Counted from the stretch's first letter, positions 23,221 to 36,244 are shown. The stretch is DNA of 64,000 nt from Cephalotrichum gorgonifer (GCA_900312665.1 ONZQ02000019.1:372001-436000); one strand, 5' to 3'. Numbers and translations: made by a program. Notes: generated by a model not told the origin, from the sequence alone.

Positions 23221-24570
23221 CTAGTCGCCGCCCCGCTCCGCGTTCGTTCCGCCCCGCCATAGGCCGTAGAAGCCTTCACAGTTCTTCCACATCTTGATCG
23301 TGCCGTCCTCGGAGCCCGTGGCATACAGCTTGCCGTCGGGGGAGAAGGCAATGGACCAGATGGGACCGTGGTGGCCCTTGTGCGTTTCTAAGACAGTTAG
23401 TCAGGCCGTGTGCTCGTAGGCAGTGCCAGCTGGAGACGTATTGAGCCCCCCCCAGCCAGCCCGGGAATCTAGCTTACCAATCTCCTCTCCGCTGTCCCAA
23501 TTGATTACCCGCGCCCAGGTGCCCGGCTCCTCACCCACCACGAGCTTCCTGCCCTTGAGGTCGAGGGCGACGCTCGCCGTGGTGTACTTCAACTCTATTC
23601 GCTTAATCTCGTCCATGGCGTGCGGCCCGCCCCAGAAACACAACGATTTCCCAGCCGCGACAGCAAGAACGGGAAGTCCGCCGCCGATATCGTCGGGAGA
23701 CGTGAACTCGGGAGCCAGCGACACCAGCTCGCACGACTTGATCTCGCCCCCCAGCACCTCTTGCCGGGTACAGCTCCTGGTGGGGAGGTCGAACCACCGA
23801 AGCGTGTTGTCGGACGCCGTAACAATCGTGTTTGGATCCTTAGTCCAGGCAATGAATTTGATAGGCGCGGTGTGGGTTCCCTCGCCGATCTCGAACCCAT
23901 CCGATGCCTGGATCACCGTAGGACCCGCGCTGCCGTTCTGCGCAGGGCTGGGGACCTCGGTGAGATCAAAGACGCGCAACTTCTTCTCGGCGCCACCCGT
24001 GGCGATGAGGTCGGAGTTGTCGGACGGGTACGCGATGGCTCGGACGATGTGGTTGTGTTGGATGGTGAAGAGAGGCTCGCCGGTATGGGTATCCCAGATG
24101 ATGCTGCAGAAAATGTTGGCGACGATTCCAAGGCCTGATTACGGTAGGAGCTGTCAACTTACGCCGTGAAATCAGCAGATGCGGTTGCTGCATTGCTCGA
24201 GTTCGGGCTCAGCCTCGCTTGCCACACGGCGCCCTTGTGGCCGATAAACGTCCCAATCCTGAATGCGGTCAGAATACAGAGCAGGGAGAAGAGGAGAGAG
24301 GACTAGGAAATGAGGGGCTTTGGACTTGGGGGGGTTGAAGCCGTACCAATCGCCTGTTTGGCCGTCGCGCAGCATAGGGTTGCCGTCTGGGAGGAGTCAG
24401 CCTGGAGCCATGAGAAACGAGTGTAGGAGGGACGCAAATTTACCCTTGCAGGCAGATATCATGTAGTACGCATCGCGCTTTTCAAGAGGCGAGAAGCTGA
24501 TGTGGGGAACTGGGCGGGAGTGGCCGTGGCAAGTCAACGGGACGTACTGTCGGGGGGTTTCTGCAGCCAT
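23221..24570 (-). CDS. STRAP/unrip-like WD40-repeat protein
   Basis: 351 residues from five exons: 24570-24444, 24386-24347, 24258-24163, 24103-23478, 23387-23221; the introns (57-90 bases) have CTGAC or CTAAC branch points. Seven-bladed WD40 protein. The start PLTCHGHSRPV, then SACKDGNPMLRDGQTGDWIGTF, GHKGAVWQARL and ADFTAIIWD, matches the animal serine-threonine kinase receptor-associated protein (STRAP, unrip), and the end GSEDGTIKMWKNCEGFYGLW matches its last blade. In animals STRAP associates with the SMN complex and TGF-beta signalling; its fungal role is unclear. It shares an upstream region with SPT8, transcribed the other way. The stop is TAG followed by a long open frame (see the extension). 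Confidence 0.9.
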
Positions 24571-25936
24571 GTTGTTTATCCCGGTGGAGGTTTCGTGGGC
24601 CGTCGGTGGTGTGTATTGGGTCGAGAGGGGACGGTTAAGCTTCGTGGCGTCAGGAATCGTACAAGTTAAGATGCTACAGAGCTCTATAGAGGTGAACTGC
24701 GGCAGGAGAAGCCTCAATGGGTGGGAATTGTCAGCGGGCGACGGCTGCGGGAGAAAGGCGAAGTCGCTGGTGGCCTTGGGTCAAGGCTGAGATGGTGGAG
24801 CTCTTCGAAGACTGTTGTATCAAAGGGAAGAAGAGAAAAGAGAGCAAGACTGGAGTCAACCTCTGAGGGACTGACGACAGAAAGTCTCGGCGATAAAAGG
24901 TAGCCACGGATCGATAGCGACAGCGGTAGTCGAAATGGAGGGGGGCAGGAGGAAGGAGACAGGTAGGAAGGAGGCGGTGACGGCGACGGTGGATGGACTA
25001 GACACCCAAGGACTGGCGAGACCGAACAAGGGGATCAAGGCGGGCTAGACAAGACCGTTTCAAGACGGTGGGTACGGCTGAAGGAACGTGAGTATCGCTT
25101 GAGATTGATCTCTGGCTGGCCGTGTCCGGAGGTTGTAGATGGAAGTTCTGTGGTGGTCTCTGGACGCTAGAACGCTGGAACCCTTGGGCGGACTGAGCTT
25201 GGAGGGGGAGGGGCTATTAGGTACAATGTATCCTGGACTGATAATAACAGTTTGAGCTAGTCCAATGTGGGGGCGCGACGGGTACTGATCCTTTCACGTG
25301 ACCTACAATGTCACTTTCAGAGTTCAGGATTGGGAAGGAACATATTTTTCTTGTCGAGGTCGGCTGTAGAACCTCCTGCCAGGCATGGCCTGGTAGCCTG
25401 AAGATGTAAATAAGACATTCTCCGAAAAGAAGCCCAAATCTCCGTCCGCGGATCACCGCTCTAGGTTGACAAGCTTCCCAGACAGGAAAAGTTGAGCGTG
25501 GGACATGTGATAATGATAATCGGTACCACCAGTACAGGGTACAGGTACAAATTACATGCAAGGCTGATGTGGGCCAGCTGTCATCCAGCTGCCAAGCCTA
25601 TAAGCAAGCACAGCACTGATAACCTCAGCTTGGATGCTTGAGCACCTTCGATGATTCAACTTTACCTTACCGTGAACAGCATTGCTACTCCCCTCCTTCG
25701 ACCGATATCCTCTATACATATTCCCAAATCCCGATTTCTCCTCTATATCTTGCGCTCGTCTTGCCCCCCCTTCTCCCCCCCTTGACGAACGCGAACGCAC
25801 TCCTCGCGACGCGATTTCAACAACCCTCCTACCCACTGGCGAATCCTAGCAATCCTATATATAGGTCTTTTACCTAGCCATTGAGGAGGCGCATCGCGTC
25901 GCTAGATTTCGCCTTCCGGTTTAGAAGCTCCCTGCC
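24571..25936. promoter_or_regulatory. Shared divergent promoter region of STRAP and SPT8
   Basis: 1.37 kb between two start codons facing away from each other, with no supported gene inside. The STRAP side is purine-rich on the plus strand. The SPT8 side is pyrimidine-rich, with a TATATA stretch at about 25855-25863. Both genes are housekeeping in type, so co-regulation is possible but unproven. Confidence 0.5.
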
Positions 25937-28449
25937 ATGGATAACGATGACAGAGGTGTGTCAAGACCCTTATTTGCCGAGACTTGATCAGCGTTACACA
26001 TCCCCCGCGCGCCCCTCTCTTCCCCTTCTCCGCGTCTCCGCGTCTCCGCGACTCCCTGTCTTCCACAACCCCGCCTTCGCGATTATCCTTAGGACTTAAT
26101 CCTAACATTGCAGCAGACTCCAACGCGAGCTCCGACAATGACGACGAGGTCATGGAGGATGTAGACGTGGATAATGATCCCGATGGGGATAACGACCAAG
26201 ACGGCGATCAGGATGGCGACCAGGACAACGACGGAGAAGACGACGACAATGACGACAATGACAACGATAACGACCAAGACGGCGACGGTGATGGAGAGGT
26301 AGAAGGAGACGGCGAGGGAGAAGGCGATGACGACGACCAAGACGGCGAAGGAGACGGAGACGGGGATGGCGACGGCGACGGAGATGATGACGAGAATCAG
26401 GATCACAATGATACCCAAGCGACTGCCACCTTTGATGACGCCAGGGGCAGCGAGGCTGGCGACAGCCGAGATCCAGACGGCGGGGTGAGGTCACGCGGAG
26501 GCGACGAAGGGGACAAGACCGACGCAGATGGCCAACCCGCCGCCAAGTCTCCTTCTCCGCGCAAGTCTGCCACGCCCGGGCCTGCGCGGTGGCGCCCTGT
26601 CCCGCGGCCAGAGGTCTACACGGCTAAGGTCTACGACGTCATACCGACAATGGCGGCCCCCCAGGCCACGAGCATCAACGCCATGGCCATAACACCGGAC
26701 CTGCGATACTGGATGACGGGCGGCTCGGACGGGTACATCCGGAAGTACAGCGGACCCGAGACGATCAACGGCAAGCAGCTCCTGACCGTCGCGCAGAGGC
26801 ACCCCTTCGTCGACAGCGTGGTCAAGGCGGGCGTGCTGGTGTCGTACTGGGAGAACGAGGACTCGGGCCCGTCCGCCAGCGGCGGCAGGGGCGCCGAGGA
26901 GCACACCATGTCGCCCGTCTACTCCCTCGCCGTGCACTCGCAGGCCCTCTGGGTCCTCGCGGGCACCGAGTCCGGCGGCATCAACCTCCAGAGCGTCCGG
27001 CACGACGAGGGCAAGCGCATATGCAGCCTCAGGAAGCACACCAACGCCGTGAGCGTACTGACGCTGGCGCCCGACGAGAAGAGCGTGCTCAGCGGCAGCT
27101 GGGACAAGAACATCCTGGACTGGGACCTCAACACGGGCGGCATCATCCGTTCTTACGAGGGGAGCGGCCAGATCTCGGCCATCGAGCTGCGGCCCGCGAG
27201 CGGCGCCCCGTTCCCGGCCGGCGCGCTGGACGGGCCCCCCCCCGCCAGCGATACACTGTTCGCGAGCGATGACAAGAAGGGGCTCTCCAACGGGCTTCTA
27301 CACGGCGGCGCGGGCGGTGGCGGCGGCGGCTCCCCCTTCGGGGCTAACGGCGACGGCGCCGATGGCCTCGGGGGAGTCGCGTCGCCGGCTCACGAGTCCC
27401 TCTTTGGCGGGAGCGACGCGGGGTCTCTGTTCGGAGACACGATGGGTGGTGGGTTCGGGGGCGACGACGATGACGAGTTCTCGCATTCGCTCGGCATGTC
27501 GCTTGAAGGCGACTCGATGAACGCCGGGGGCGGAGACGTGACGATGGGGGGCATGGACGGCCTCCCGACCGGGGGGGATGCGACGAGCCCCCCCGCTGCG
27601 CAGGTAGATTCAACGGAAGCGGCGGACGCGTCCATCGACGGGGGAGTGTCTAGCCTGCCTGCTGCCACCGCCGCCACCGACTCCAATGCCACGGCGTCAG
27701 CAGCCCCAGCCAATACCCAGACGACCGCTGTCCCGTCCTCGCCCACGGCAGCCACCGCCGCCGACGCGACTTCGGACCAACCTCCACCACCACCACCACA
27801 GGAACCCCCCCAGGACGAGCCGGAACAGCAGGCCCGCTCCCCCACAATCATATCCTCCCAGCCTCCCGCCTCCCACCACGACCCCACCCAGGTATCCGAC
27901 TCCACCTTCCTCTCAGCCTCGATAGACGGTACCATCCGCGTCTGGGACCGCCGCGTCCCCAACGCCGTCGCGCGCATCACCCCCCAGCGCGGCGTGCCCC
28001 CCTGGTGTATGGCGGCCTGCTGGTCCCCCTCGGGCAACACCATCTACGCGGGCCGCCGCAACGGCGTGGTGGAGGAGTTCTCCGTCGACCGCGCCCAGCG
28101 GAACTGGGCGCCCACCCGCTCCCTAAAGTTCCCCGCCGTCTCGGGCGCCGTGTCCGCCATACGACCCATGCCCAACGGGAGGCACCTCATGTGCGCCAGC
28201 CACGACATCCTGAGGCTCTACGACCTCGAGCATCCCGCCGCGGGCAAGGACAGTAAGGGCGCGGAGGCGAAGTCGAGGGGGTCCGGGTCTGTGCCGTTCC
28301 TGATCGTGCCCGGGCCGCCGCGCGCCGGCGTCATTTCGAGCCTGTGGATCGACCCCACGTGCCGCTTCATGGTTTCCGCGGCGGGGACGAGGGGGTGGGA
28401 GGGGACGTGCACGGAGGTGATGATTGGGTATGAGATTACCGTTGGGTAA
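25937..28449 (+). CDS. SPT8: SAGA complex subunit Spt8 (WD40)
   Basis: 784 residues from a 19-base first exon, 25937-25955 (MDNDDR), and exon 26114-28449. The 158-base intron ends with CCTAACATTGCAGCAG. Residues about 15-100 are an extremely acidic Asp/Gly/Asn tract, typical of Spt8 N-termini. WD40 repeats follow from about residue 215 (INAMAITPDLRYWMTGGSDG, LAPDEKSVLSGSWDKNILDWD). A Gly/Ser/Pro-rich insertion spans about 415-600, then the propeller resumes (FLSASIDGTIRVWDRR, NTIYAGRRNGVVEEF, HDILRLYDL). Spt8 helps SAGA deliver TBP to promoters. The double CAG at the acceptor allows two in-frame products that differ by one Ala. Confidence 0.92.
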
Positions 28450-29933
28450 GCATAGCAGTAGCAGTAGCGGTAGGATACGATACGTAAGGAGGAGTTGGTT
28501 GTTTCGATTCCTCACTTGCCAAAAACGGGGTGTTGGCGGGGGAAGGTTGTCGTGTTGTTGTCGTCGTCGTCTTGTGGTGTTATTGGAGTTTATTGGTCTA
28601 AGGAGCTGCTAAGATAGCGTTCCCGTGTTTTCATAAGCGATTGATAGGTTTTTTGGTAGAGATTACTTGGAAGAATTTCTTACAAGAGAGAATACGGGGT
28701 TCCAGAACGGCTCACGCCTGCTGTGTTGTGCTGTGTCTATCAATACATGCGCCTGCCTGCCTTTGACCTTGACTTCGTCGGAAGACCGCCCGGTTGCCCC
28801 GCCGCCGCCTCCGGACAACCAATCGGCCGAATCCGGCCCACCCCAATGCAGACACAAGTCCAATACCCAAGACTACATTCGACATTAACGTTCAATGTTG
28901 TTCACTCAGAACAGCTCACAATACATAGCCACCAAAGCTCTCGACGGATATGCAACGATAGTCCCTATCAAAGCGGTTTGAATTGTCACCCCCAGACGCC
29001 TCTATCACTCTAAATATAGAGTAGATCACGAAAACAGAAAGCCGCCTCCCCCCCAACCATACCCAAAATCACCCTATACACAACACAACCTAAAACATAT
29101 AAGCCACCGGGCCCCGTCATCTCCGTTGCCCCCTCACGTTCCTCCCCCTCTCCTTCCGGCCAGAAATCCTGACCTCATAAGAGCCCTTTGGCAGGCGGTG
29201 CTGCGTCCCGTATCCATTTTTAAACAGCCACCAATGAACAGCGGGATAAACGACCAAACGAGGAGACTGTCCGTCCCTCCATAAAACAAAGTCCCTCCCC
29301 CTAGCGTAGCCAGAGCTCAGTACTCTGGAAGAAGATAAAAAGGCAAACAAACTCAGCACCAACAAGTGGACAAAACGCAGTAGAGCCAACCGACAGAATA
29401 TAGCCCAACACCCACACATATAAACAAGGGATACAAAGAAACGGAGGAAACTGAGTGAAACGACCAAGGATGACACACATATAATATATATATATATATA
29501 TGTGTATGAATGCCATCCATCCACCGGAGGGGTATTACCATTATCTAATCCACAAGTCCCACTGATTAACTAAACGAGAGACGAAAAAGGTGGGATAAAG
29601 AAGAGAGAAAAAACCATGTAAAGCAAAACATGCCGAGGACGTCCTTCGTCCAGAGGAAACCGCGTGAAATTCCCAAGGATACGCACCCTGCCCGCCCATA
29701 TACCAGCGCTCCGTCCTACCCATTCCCGTCGAACCGCCGGCCAATAACCTACGGCGTTCGATGCACACCAGACAAAAGAAATATGTAAAAGATATTATGA
29801 AAGATCGACTTTCCGGAGTAATAGCTCCGTGACCCCCGCGGGGGGAGGTATATAGTAAGGGAGAGTTTGTTGTGGTTTAAGGAGTTGTTGCTTGCAAGTC
29901 CTTGGAAAAATCGCCTGATTCACCACACCTCAC
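28450..29933. other. Convergent 3' region between SPT8 and the C2H2 gene
   Basis: 1.5 kb between two gene ends, with no supported gene. It contains a GTCGTC tract at about 28558-28573 and an AT microsatellite at 29480-29501. The minus-strand frames at 29117-29541 are hydrophobic by composition only. Confidence 0.5.
29480..29501. repeat. (AT)n microsatellite
   Basis: About ten uninterrupted AT/TA dinucleotides in the convergent intergenic region. Confidence 0.9.
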
Positions 29934-31757
29934 TCAACCTTGTTGAGGGTTGAAGTAAGGCATCGCAGGCCAGTCGGTCGTCATCTGGCCATGCTGGTGC
30001 ATCGGTTCATCGACTACTGTCGTGGTAAAGCTATCCCAGTCCTCGAGCATCAGACTAGAACCGACCCCGGACTGAAGGTAATCGATATTTATGGTGGGAG
30101 GACCAGAGGCCATCGTGTTGCAGTCGGCTGGCGGGGGTGCGGGAAGAGCCCGCTCAAGAGACGACCGCCTGAGTGGGAGTGACCCAGAAGCCGGACGCGG
30201 AATATTTTGTTGACCAAACATTGGCGCCTGCATCATTGATGGGTTTCCGTAAGGAGCGGTGAAGGCTGTGGGTGATGTGGGCTCGCCGAGCATCATCCCC
30301 TGCGGATGTTGCTGTTGCTGGGCCTGGCCGGGTTGGGCATGCATCGTCGCAGATCCGGGAGTGACAGGCGAAAGGGTAGACTCGGGGGGCGTCGGATACG
30401 ATGTCGTGTTCACCGGTGGCGGCGGCGCTGGAGTGTCAACAATTGTGCTGGGAGGCATGTATGGGCTCGTCATGAAAACAACGTCGGCAAGTTCGTATGC
30501 AACTCGGACGATGCCCTCCGCATCCGCACTCGATCCGGAGAAGAACTCGAGGAGATCCTGCAGTTGACCGGGGCACTCATTCTCCATGAATCCCTGCGCT
30601 CGTCCTGTCTTTGTCGGATTCCAGCTGAACTGGGCTTGGCGCCCGGCGAATTCGACCTGCTTCGCGTTCAGGATGTCCTTCCACGCCTCGTGGATAAGAG
30701 GCTGATGTACTAGGCCGTAGATGACCCTCGAGTGTGTCCAGTCGGCCTTGGTCTTGCCCGCCTCGAAGTGCCTCGCAACATGCTCGACGTGCCGTTCCCT
30801 CGAGGGGTGAAGCGCGGCGCAGAAGCCGCACGCCCAGTACTTCCTCTTCCGTAGGTACTTCACTACTTGTTCCGAGTGTGGGCAGCTCTTACAGCCGTGG
30901 GAAGACTTGTGGTGCTGGTTGAACGTGTTGGCGCCCCAGAAGCTGCGGTTGCACCCGGGCTCCGGGCACGGGTACTTCTTCCACCTCTCATGGAACTCCT
31001 CCTCGTGGCGCTTCCAGTCGTACTTCCGCTTGAACCGAGTCTCGCACGATGTACACCAGTAGAAATTCAACCGACCAGTGGGCCAGCCGGCCTGGGCGGC
31101 GTTCTGGGGATTTGATGCTGTCGATGGGGAGGTCGTCGTTTGCTGCAGAGGGGAAGACGACTGCGAGAAGTGGGTGGCGGCGGATCCGGTCGATGCGAAA
31201 GAGGGCGCGCTGGACCATATACTCGCACGACCTGATGACCCCGAGCTCGTCGACGAAACCGAAATACGCGGTCGGTGCTGGAAGGCATTCGGCTTGGGCC
31301 AATGCATACCCGAAGGTCCTACAAGAAAGAAAGTTTAAAGTTAGCAGGGAGCGACCACAGGTGGCACTTGACAGGCGTCAGGAACAGGAATGGCGCCAGG
31401 GGCAGCCAGTTAGCCAGCCAGCCAGCCACTGGCCACTAGCCATTCGCCCTTGGCAAACCAGCCCCAAAGGGAGGCACAATATAGATCACAAAACATACCT
31501 CTTGAGAGTCCGTCATCGTTGGCAATCTGCTCCGTCTTCACTTCTCGGGAGGCGCTGTCTCCAGACTGGGAGGGTAGAGGACGTTGAGGAACATTCGAGC
31601 CATTCGAGCCATTGGTAGGTGGAGGAGGAGCGGGCGAGGCCGAGTGATTCGAGGTCGCAACTAGGTTGAATAGGGTTTCACGCGAGATTCCCAGGTCCAT
31701 CAACCCCAGGATTCTCTGGCGTGCCTCCTTGAGGACATCAGCCGGGGCCTCGCTCAT
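29934..31757 (-). CDS. C2H2-type zinc-finger protein, fungal-specific, probable transcription factor
   Basis: 547 residues from exons 31757-31499 and 31318-29934; the 180-base intron contains CTGCTAACTTTAAAC and ends CTTGTAG. The N-terminal segment resembles a short helical module (EARQRILGLMDLGISRETLFNLV). The finger region at about residues 173-275 holds CTSCETRFKRKYDWKRHEEEFH, then CPEPGCNRSFWGANTFNQHHKSSH, then a Cys/His-rich CKSC and CGFC...HVEHVARHFE part. The tail is Pro/Gln-rich and disordered. The frame is open upstream of the chosen ATG to about 31850 but without another ATG, so an upstream exon is possible. It has an exceptionally long upstream intergenic region, a pattern often seen with developmental regulators (inference). 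Target genes are unknown. Confidence 0.85.
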
Positions 31758-33537
31758 GGCGCCGGCGGTTGTGCCAGCGGCGGCGGCGGCGAGGACACGG
31801 AGTGCAGATTGTGGTGAATTGAATCGGACGGCACGGTCGGAGTCGGAGGACAATTACCACCTAGAGCGCCGGTAAGTGTCGCTCTCGAGGTTGCACCTTG
31901 CAGCAATATTGCAGATAGATGCAAGTCTGGTCGCCGGTTTCGATAGTTTGGTCTTGAGAAGACGATGTTGACGGTGATGGGGCGGGAAAGAGAAGGTGGG
32001 CCGACGGTGAGAGATTGTGACAGTGAAGTGACAGTGGCAGTGGCAGTGGCCGTGCAGTTGTACTCGCTCGTAGTAGTGGCAGTTACTGGGTAGGTGTATG
32101 TATTCGTATGGGTCTGGGCTGCGGGTCTGAGTGGGCGTGGGTGGGTTGGAAGGGGAACGCGGGATGAGAGGGACCAAAATCACTCTCTGGGCTGGGTGAA
32201 TGTACGGCGGTACCTGACTTGTGCTGGGGCTGAAGGCAGATTTGGGAGGTACGGAAAATGGGAGGGTCGCAGCGAGAGAGGGGCCTGGGGAACAGGGCAG
32301 CCACCTTGCTCAACGTGGTTTAATTCGGATCCGCTGTGCCTAGTCCGCAAGTGGAATAAAAGAAAAATACCGGGGGTGGAGAGGTCAAGGGAAAGTGACA
32401 CGATCCGTGGCGCTACTGTCGATAAGCAACCCTGAGAGCTGGAAAAAGAATATGATCCGTAATGTCGCAGGAAGAGGAGGACGAGCGAAGTACTGGCAGG
32501 GTACGGGTCCAATCGAGATGGGTTATGGACCTGGGTGTCGAGATTTATGTTCGGAGAGTTGTGAGTGTGAGAGCCGGAGCACAAGGAAGGGGAAGGGAAG
32601 AGGATCCGAGATGTATAAAAGATAAACAGGGGACTGGAGAGGCCGGAGTCGAGCACAAGTAGCTTGTCGAGAATAGAGTGGGTTTGGTTTGGTATACGAG
32701 AGTATGGGTGTGTATGAGGATAGCTACCTAGCTACCTGTACTCGGTACTTGTGCAACCAGGGCGCTGAGTTGAAAGGGGGAGGGTGAAGCCAAGCAAAGG
32801 CGAAATCGGTTGGTTGGACGAAGGTGGAGAAGGGGAAGAGAATTCAGGGACGGGGGTGTGTGGTTTGAGTACTTGTACAAGTATAATAGGAAAGGTAGAC
32901 GGAGTATTATATGGGTGTACGCTATCCAGCATGGATGTATACAAGTATAATACGAAGGAAGAGAAGGAATGGGGAGCAGAAAGCACGGCAGGAACGGGTG
33001 ACAATTTAAGATTGTGGAATCGTGGATGTGTACGGAGTACGGGGTACAGGTACCATTCTCCTCGGAGGAGCTTGTGGCAGCAGTAGCGCCGCCGCTGGGG
33101 ACTTTGGAAACGCAGAGAGGGCTTCGGGGAGCGGCCGGATGTGAGGGACACTGCACCTGCTTCAATTGTTAGTTAGGCTGGGAGCTCTTTCCCACACACC
33201 TGCTTGCCTTGGGGAAGGGGGGGGAGGGGTGGTGAAAGAATACTTGGGAAGGAGACACGGGAGGACATCGGCACACAGCAACTCTCGAAACACTCCAGGT
33301 ACCTACCTATCCTGGTACAGATGGTTTCCTGGCTACCCAGGATGAACAAAAAGCGGGCTGCCCTGTGCGCAAGGATACCCAAGGATCCGCGCGCGGTTTT
33401 AGCTCGGCAGTATCGCAAAGGTACCCCAAGACCTCTCTGAGTTAATGACATGGGTTAGTCCCGGTTTCTCGCTGACGGGAGAGGGTTATTATGACTTGTA
33501 TTACTTATTACTTGCACTCGCACTTGCGGTCGGACGA

Positions 33538-33555
33538 GGGGGGGGGGGGGGGGGG
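33538..33555 (+). repeat. Run of 18 consecutive G
   Basis: Uninterrupted poly-G directly before TACGGAGCACGGG. It is long enough to form a G-quadruplex on the plus strand and to cause length errors in sequencing. Confidence 0.9.
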
Positions 33556-35950
33556 TACGGAGCACGGGATACATCGCACAACAGCCACCATTGTACAAGC
33601 GCTTGGTATCAGCACGCAATGGTACATCCTAACCACCAGCACCCATAGAGGATTACTAGAAGAAGAGGTCGACAATAACCCAAACCAACGGGTTGGATGT
33701 TGTCGTAGTTACTCGTAGGGAGTACAGTACTAACTTGTCGTAAATAACGAATTTCGAATTTCGATCCGAATCGGCCTCTTCGCTCTCAAATTTAAGAGAA
33801 AAAAGCATGGGGCATGGAGAATGTACAAGTACAACTCCCATCACATCCCGCTCCATCCCTGCCTGGTCAAGGCACAACAACAAATTAACGCCTCACGCAG
33901 TCACACCCATCTTCCGATTCGGGCCTGGGCCACCCTGGTCTCTTTCCGTATCTGTCCTTAGGTGCCCACCCCTGCCAATGATCTCCTGCCCAGGCAGTGG
34001 TTTCCTCCCTTTCTCGGCCTCTTCTTGGCCATCGCCCTGTCAAATGCGACAACGTATCGTGGGAACTTGGAGAAGATCCCTGGTGCTGATGCGGATGAAC
34101 AAGTCCTCGAATTCTGAGCCTCTTCAGATGACGACGGCGAGGACACGGAAAAGATTTCGGCCAAATATGCCCCACGCCGGATTGGGTTCAGCTCTGTCCC
34201 CCTCAACCCAGTCGAGGGAAGGCGGCGAGGGACGAACGCATTGTGCTGGCTACGCCTAGGCGGACCCCATCTTCCGATGCAAGGAAGAGCTCGGCGTGAA
34301 AGGGGGGAAAGGGGGGGGAGCCTTGAAACATTTTACGAGTTCGCAGTCGAGGTGAGTGGAAGCTCGCCACGTACGCATACAAGGACAAGTATGGCTAGCC
34401 TTTCTCCCTCTCCTTGGTTGTGGAGTTGGAGATCCTTCAAGGAATCACATCCCCCTCTGTCATGTCAGCACGGGATAGGTCTCCCACAACCTATGTACGA
34501 GGTAGTACAAGTATTCCAAGTCGCATGCGATGAAGTGCGATACATGCGAGGTACTCGTATGAGTGCAAAGCGAAATACTTCACACAGGGGTGGGGAAATG
34601 GTCGTTCCTTCCCATCACCAGCGAGTTGTCTGTGTGTGCCTGCCCTCTCACCTTGGGCGTACAAGTATACTCGTACATGCAAGTCCTCGAATGAGTGGAG
34701 TAGGTATATTCCTGGGCCAATCGGGTGTGCTGCATTCATCCTGGAGCCCCTGCCCCTGATCATTCCCTCTTTCGGACCCCACATCACTGCACTGATCTTC
34801 CCCCCAACCTGCGTTTCCCGCATTTTGTTCGTGCCTCTCTCGTGTTTCGTTCTCATGGCAAAAGGCATTCTTCCAGCCAACCCATTTTCATCCCGTCCAT
34901 CGCCCAATTCCGGCTCAGGCGCAATTACAAGTAGTCTCCCGCGCCTCCAAACCCGGGATAGCGCCCCGTAGTCCTGGTGTCACGAGGTCGGCCACGCATC
35001 AATTGCATGAATCGTTTCAATACAGGCGGTCGTTATATTGACTTTCGAGCTCCCAGCGAACTAGCATTAACGGATGGACCGCATTCTGGAAAGGATGGGA
35101 TGGCTGATGCTGGCAGTTTGACCGACTGCCAGCTGACACTGACACACATGGACACGAGTACCCCGTACGTGCGCTGCATATCTTGCTCCCAACTTTTTTT
35201 TTTCGTTGCCGGCTACTCGTATGAGCAGGCGCTAGGGACTGGATTGAAACAAGGGTGCATGGTCAGCAGCAAGGCTCGACCAGTAATAGAGGGCGCATGC
35301 TCGTACTTGTCATGAGCACAAGCACAATGCTTGTACAAGTACTCTTACTCGAACGAGAGACGCTGCGCGACAAAATAACGGCGCAGGAGGACGGGCCATT
35401 CATCAACGGCTGGCGAACAGCAGATCCCATGCTGCAAGTAATATATTTGGACCTATTAATACCCCGGGCGGGCGGGTGAGTAATACATCCGTCCTCGTAC
35501 TACAAGGACTCGCAAATGCTCTTGGGCCTTCTCATTACCAAGGGAGATGAGCCCAGAGGGATGGTCGAAACGAAATACCGAGGATGGCCGGGACCCTTCC
35601 AGGCTAGCTCACAATCACACCCTACGAGCAGTACAAGCACCCGAGCCTTAGGCCGCATCCATGCTCCCCCGTTGGAGCACAGACGCGCTCTCTCTCGCAC
35701 GGCAGGAGCAGAGAAGATCGTCACGGTCGCGCTGAGGACAAGCACTTGCGAGGCGAATAGGACACGGCAAGATGGGGATCTTGGCTGGAGATCCTCGGCT
35801 CGGATTGGCGACCTTCGTCTGCACTGCATGCTGCACATTGCAGCTGCATCGGAACCTACCCTATTGCTGCTTCTCGAGGCAAGATAAAGACCCGTCTAGG
35901 CACACAAAGCAGGCAAAGGATTGACTGACAAAGAGCTTCATGCTCGTGTA

Positions 35951-35966
35951 CGTACTACGTAGTACG
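35951..35966. repeat. Perfect 16-base palindrome CGTACTACGTAGTACG
   Basis: Each half is the exact reverse complement of the other, with no spacer. It is followed at once by AGTACACG and, 12 bases on, by TACTCCGTAC, so several related motifs crowd within about 40 bases. Confidence 0.85.
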
Positions 35967-36218
35967 AGTACACGTCCTTGTACTCCGTACTTCTCGCGCA
36001 AGATGGGGGATGACCTCGACGAGTCCTACTTTGTGGAGGTTCGGATTAGTACGACGCTAACCATCATTGATCTGGATGACGTCCTTTTTTCAACACGACA
36101 GGGAGCTAAGCACGATTTTGAGCGGGTTTACTTGTACCCCATACAGATTTGTTGCTCGCTTAGACTCAATCGGGCGGCTGACGACACTCATCTCCCAGGT
36201 CCCGAGAGCTGGGACCAT

Positions 36219-36244
36219 CGCGACCGCGACCGCGACCGCGACCG
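36219..36244. repeat. Tandem hexamer (CGCGAC)4
   Basis: Four uninterrupted copies of CGCGAC followed by a partial copy. Confidence 0.9.

Noticed and set aside
23221..24570. Identification as the mRNA export factor Rae1/Gle2
   Set aside because: The blades match STRAP/unrip (SACKDGNPMLRDGQTGDWIGTF and the end GFYGLW) better than Rae1.
33807..34259. 150-codon plus-strand frame in the gene-poor stretch
   Set aside because: No domain or signal, irregular codon use, and overlapping frames on the other strand are equally open.
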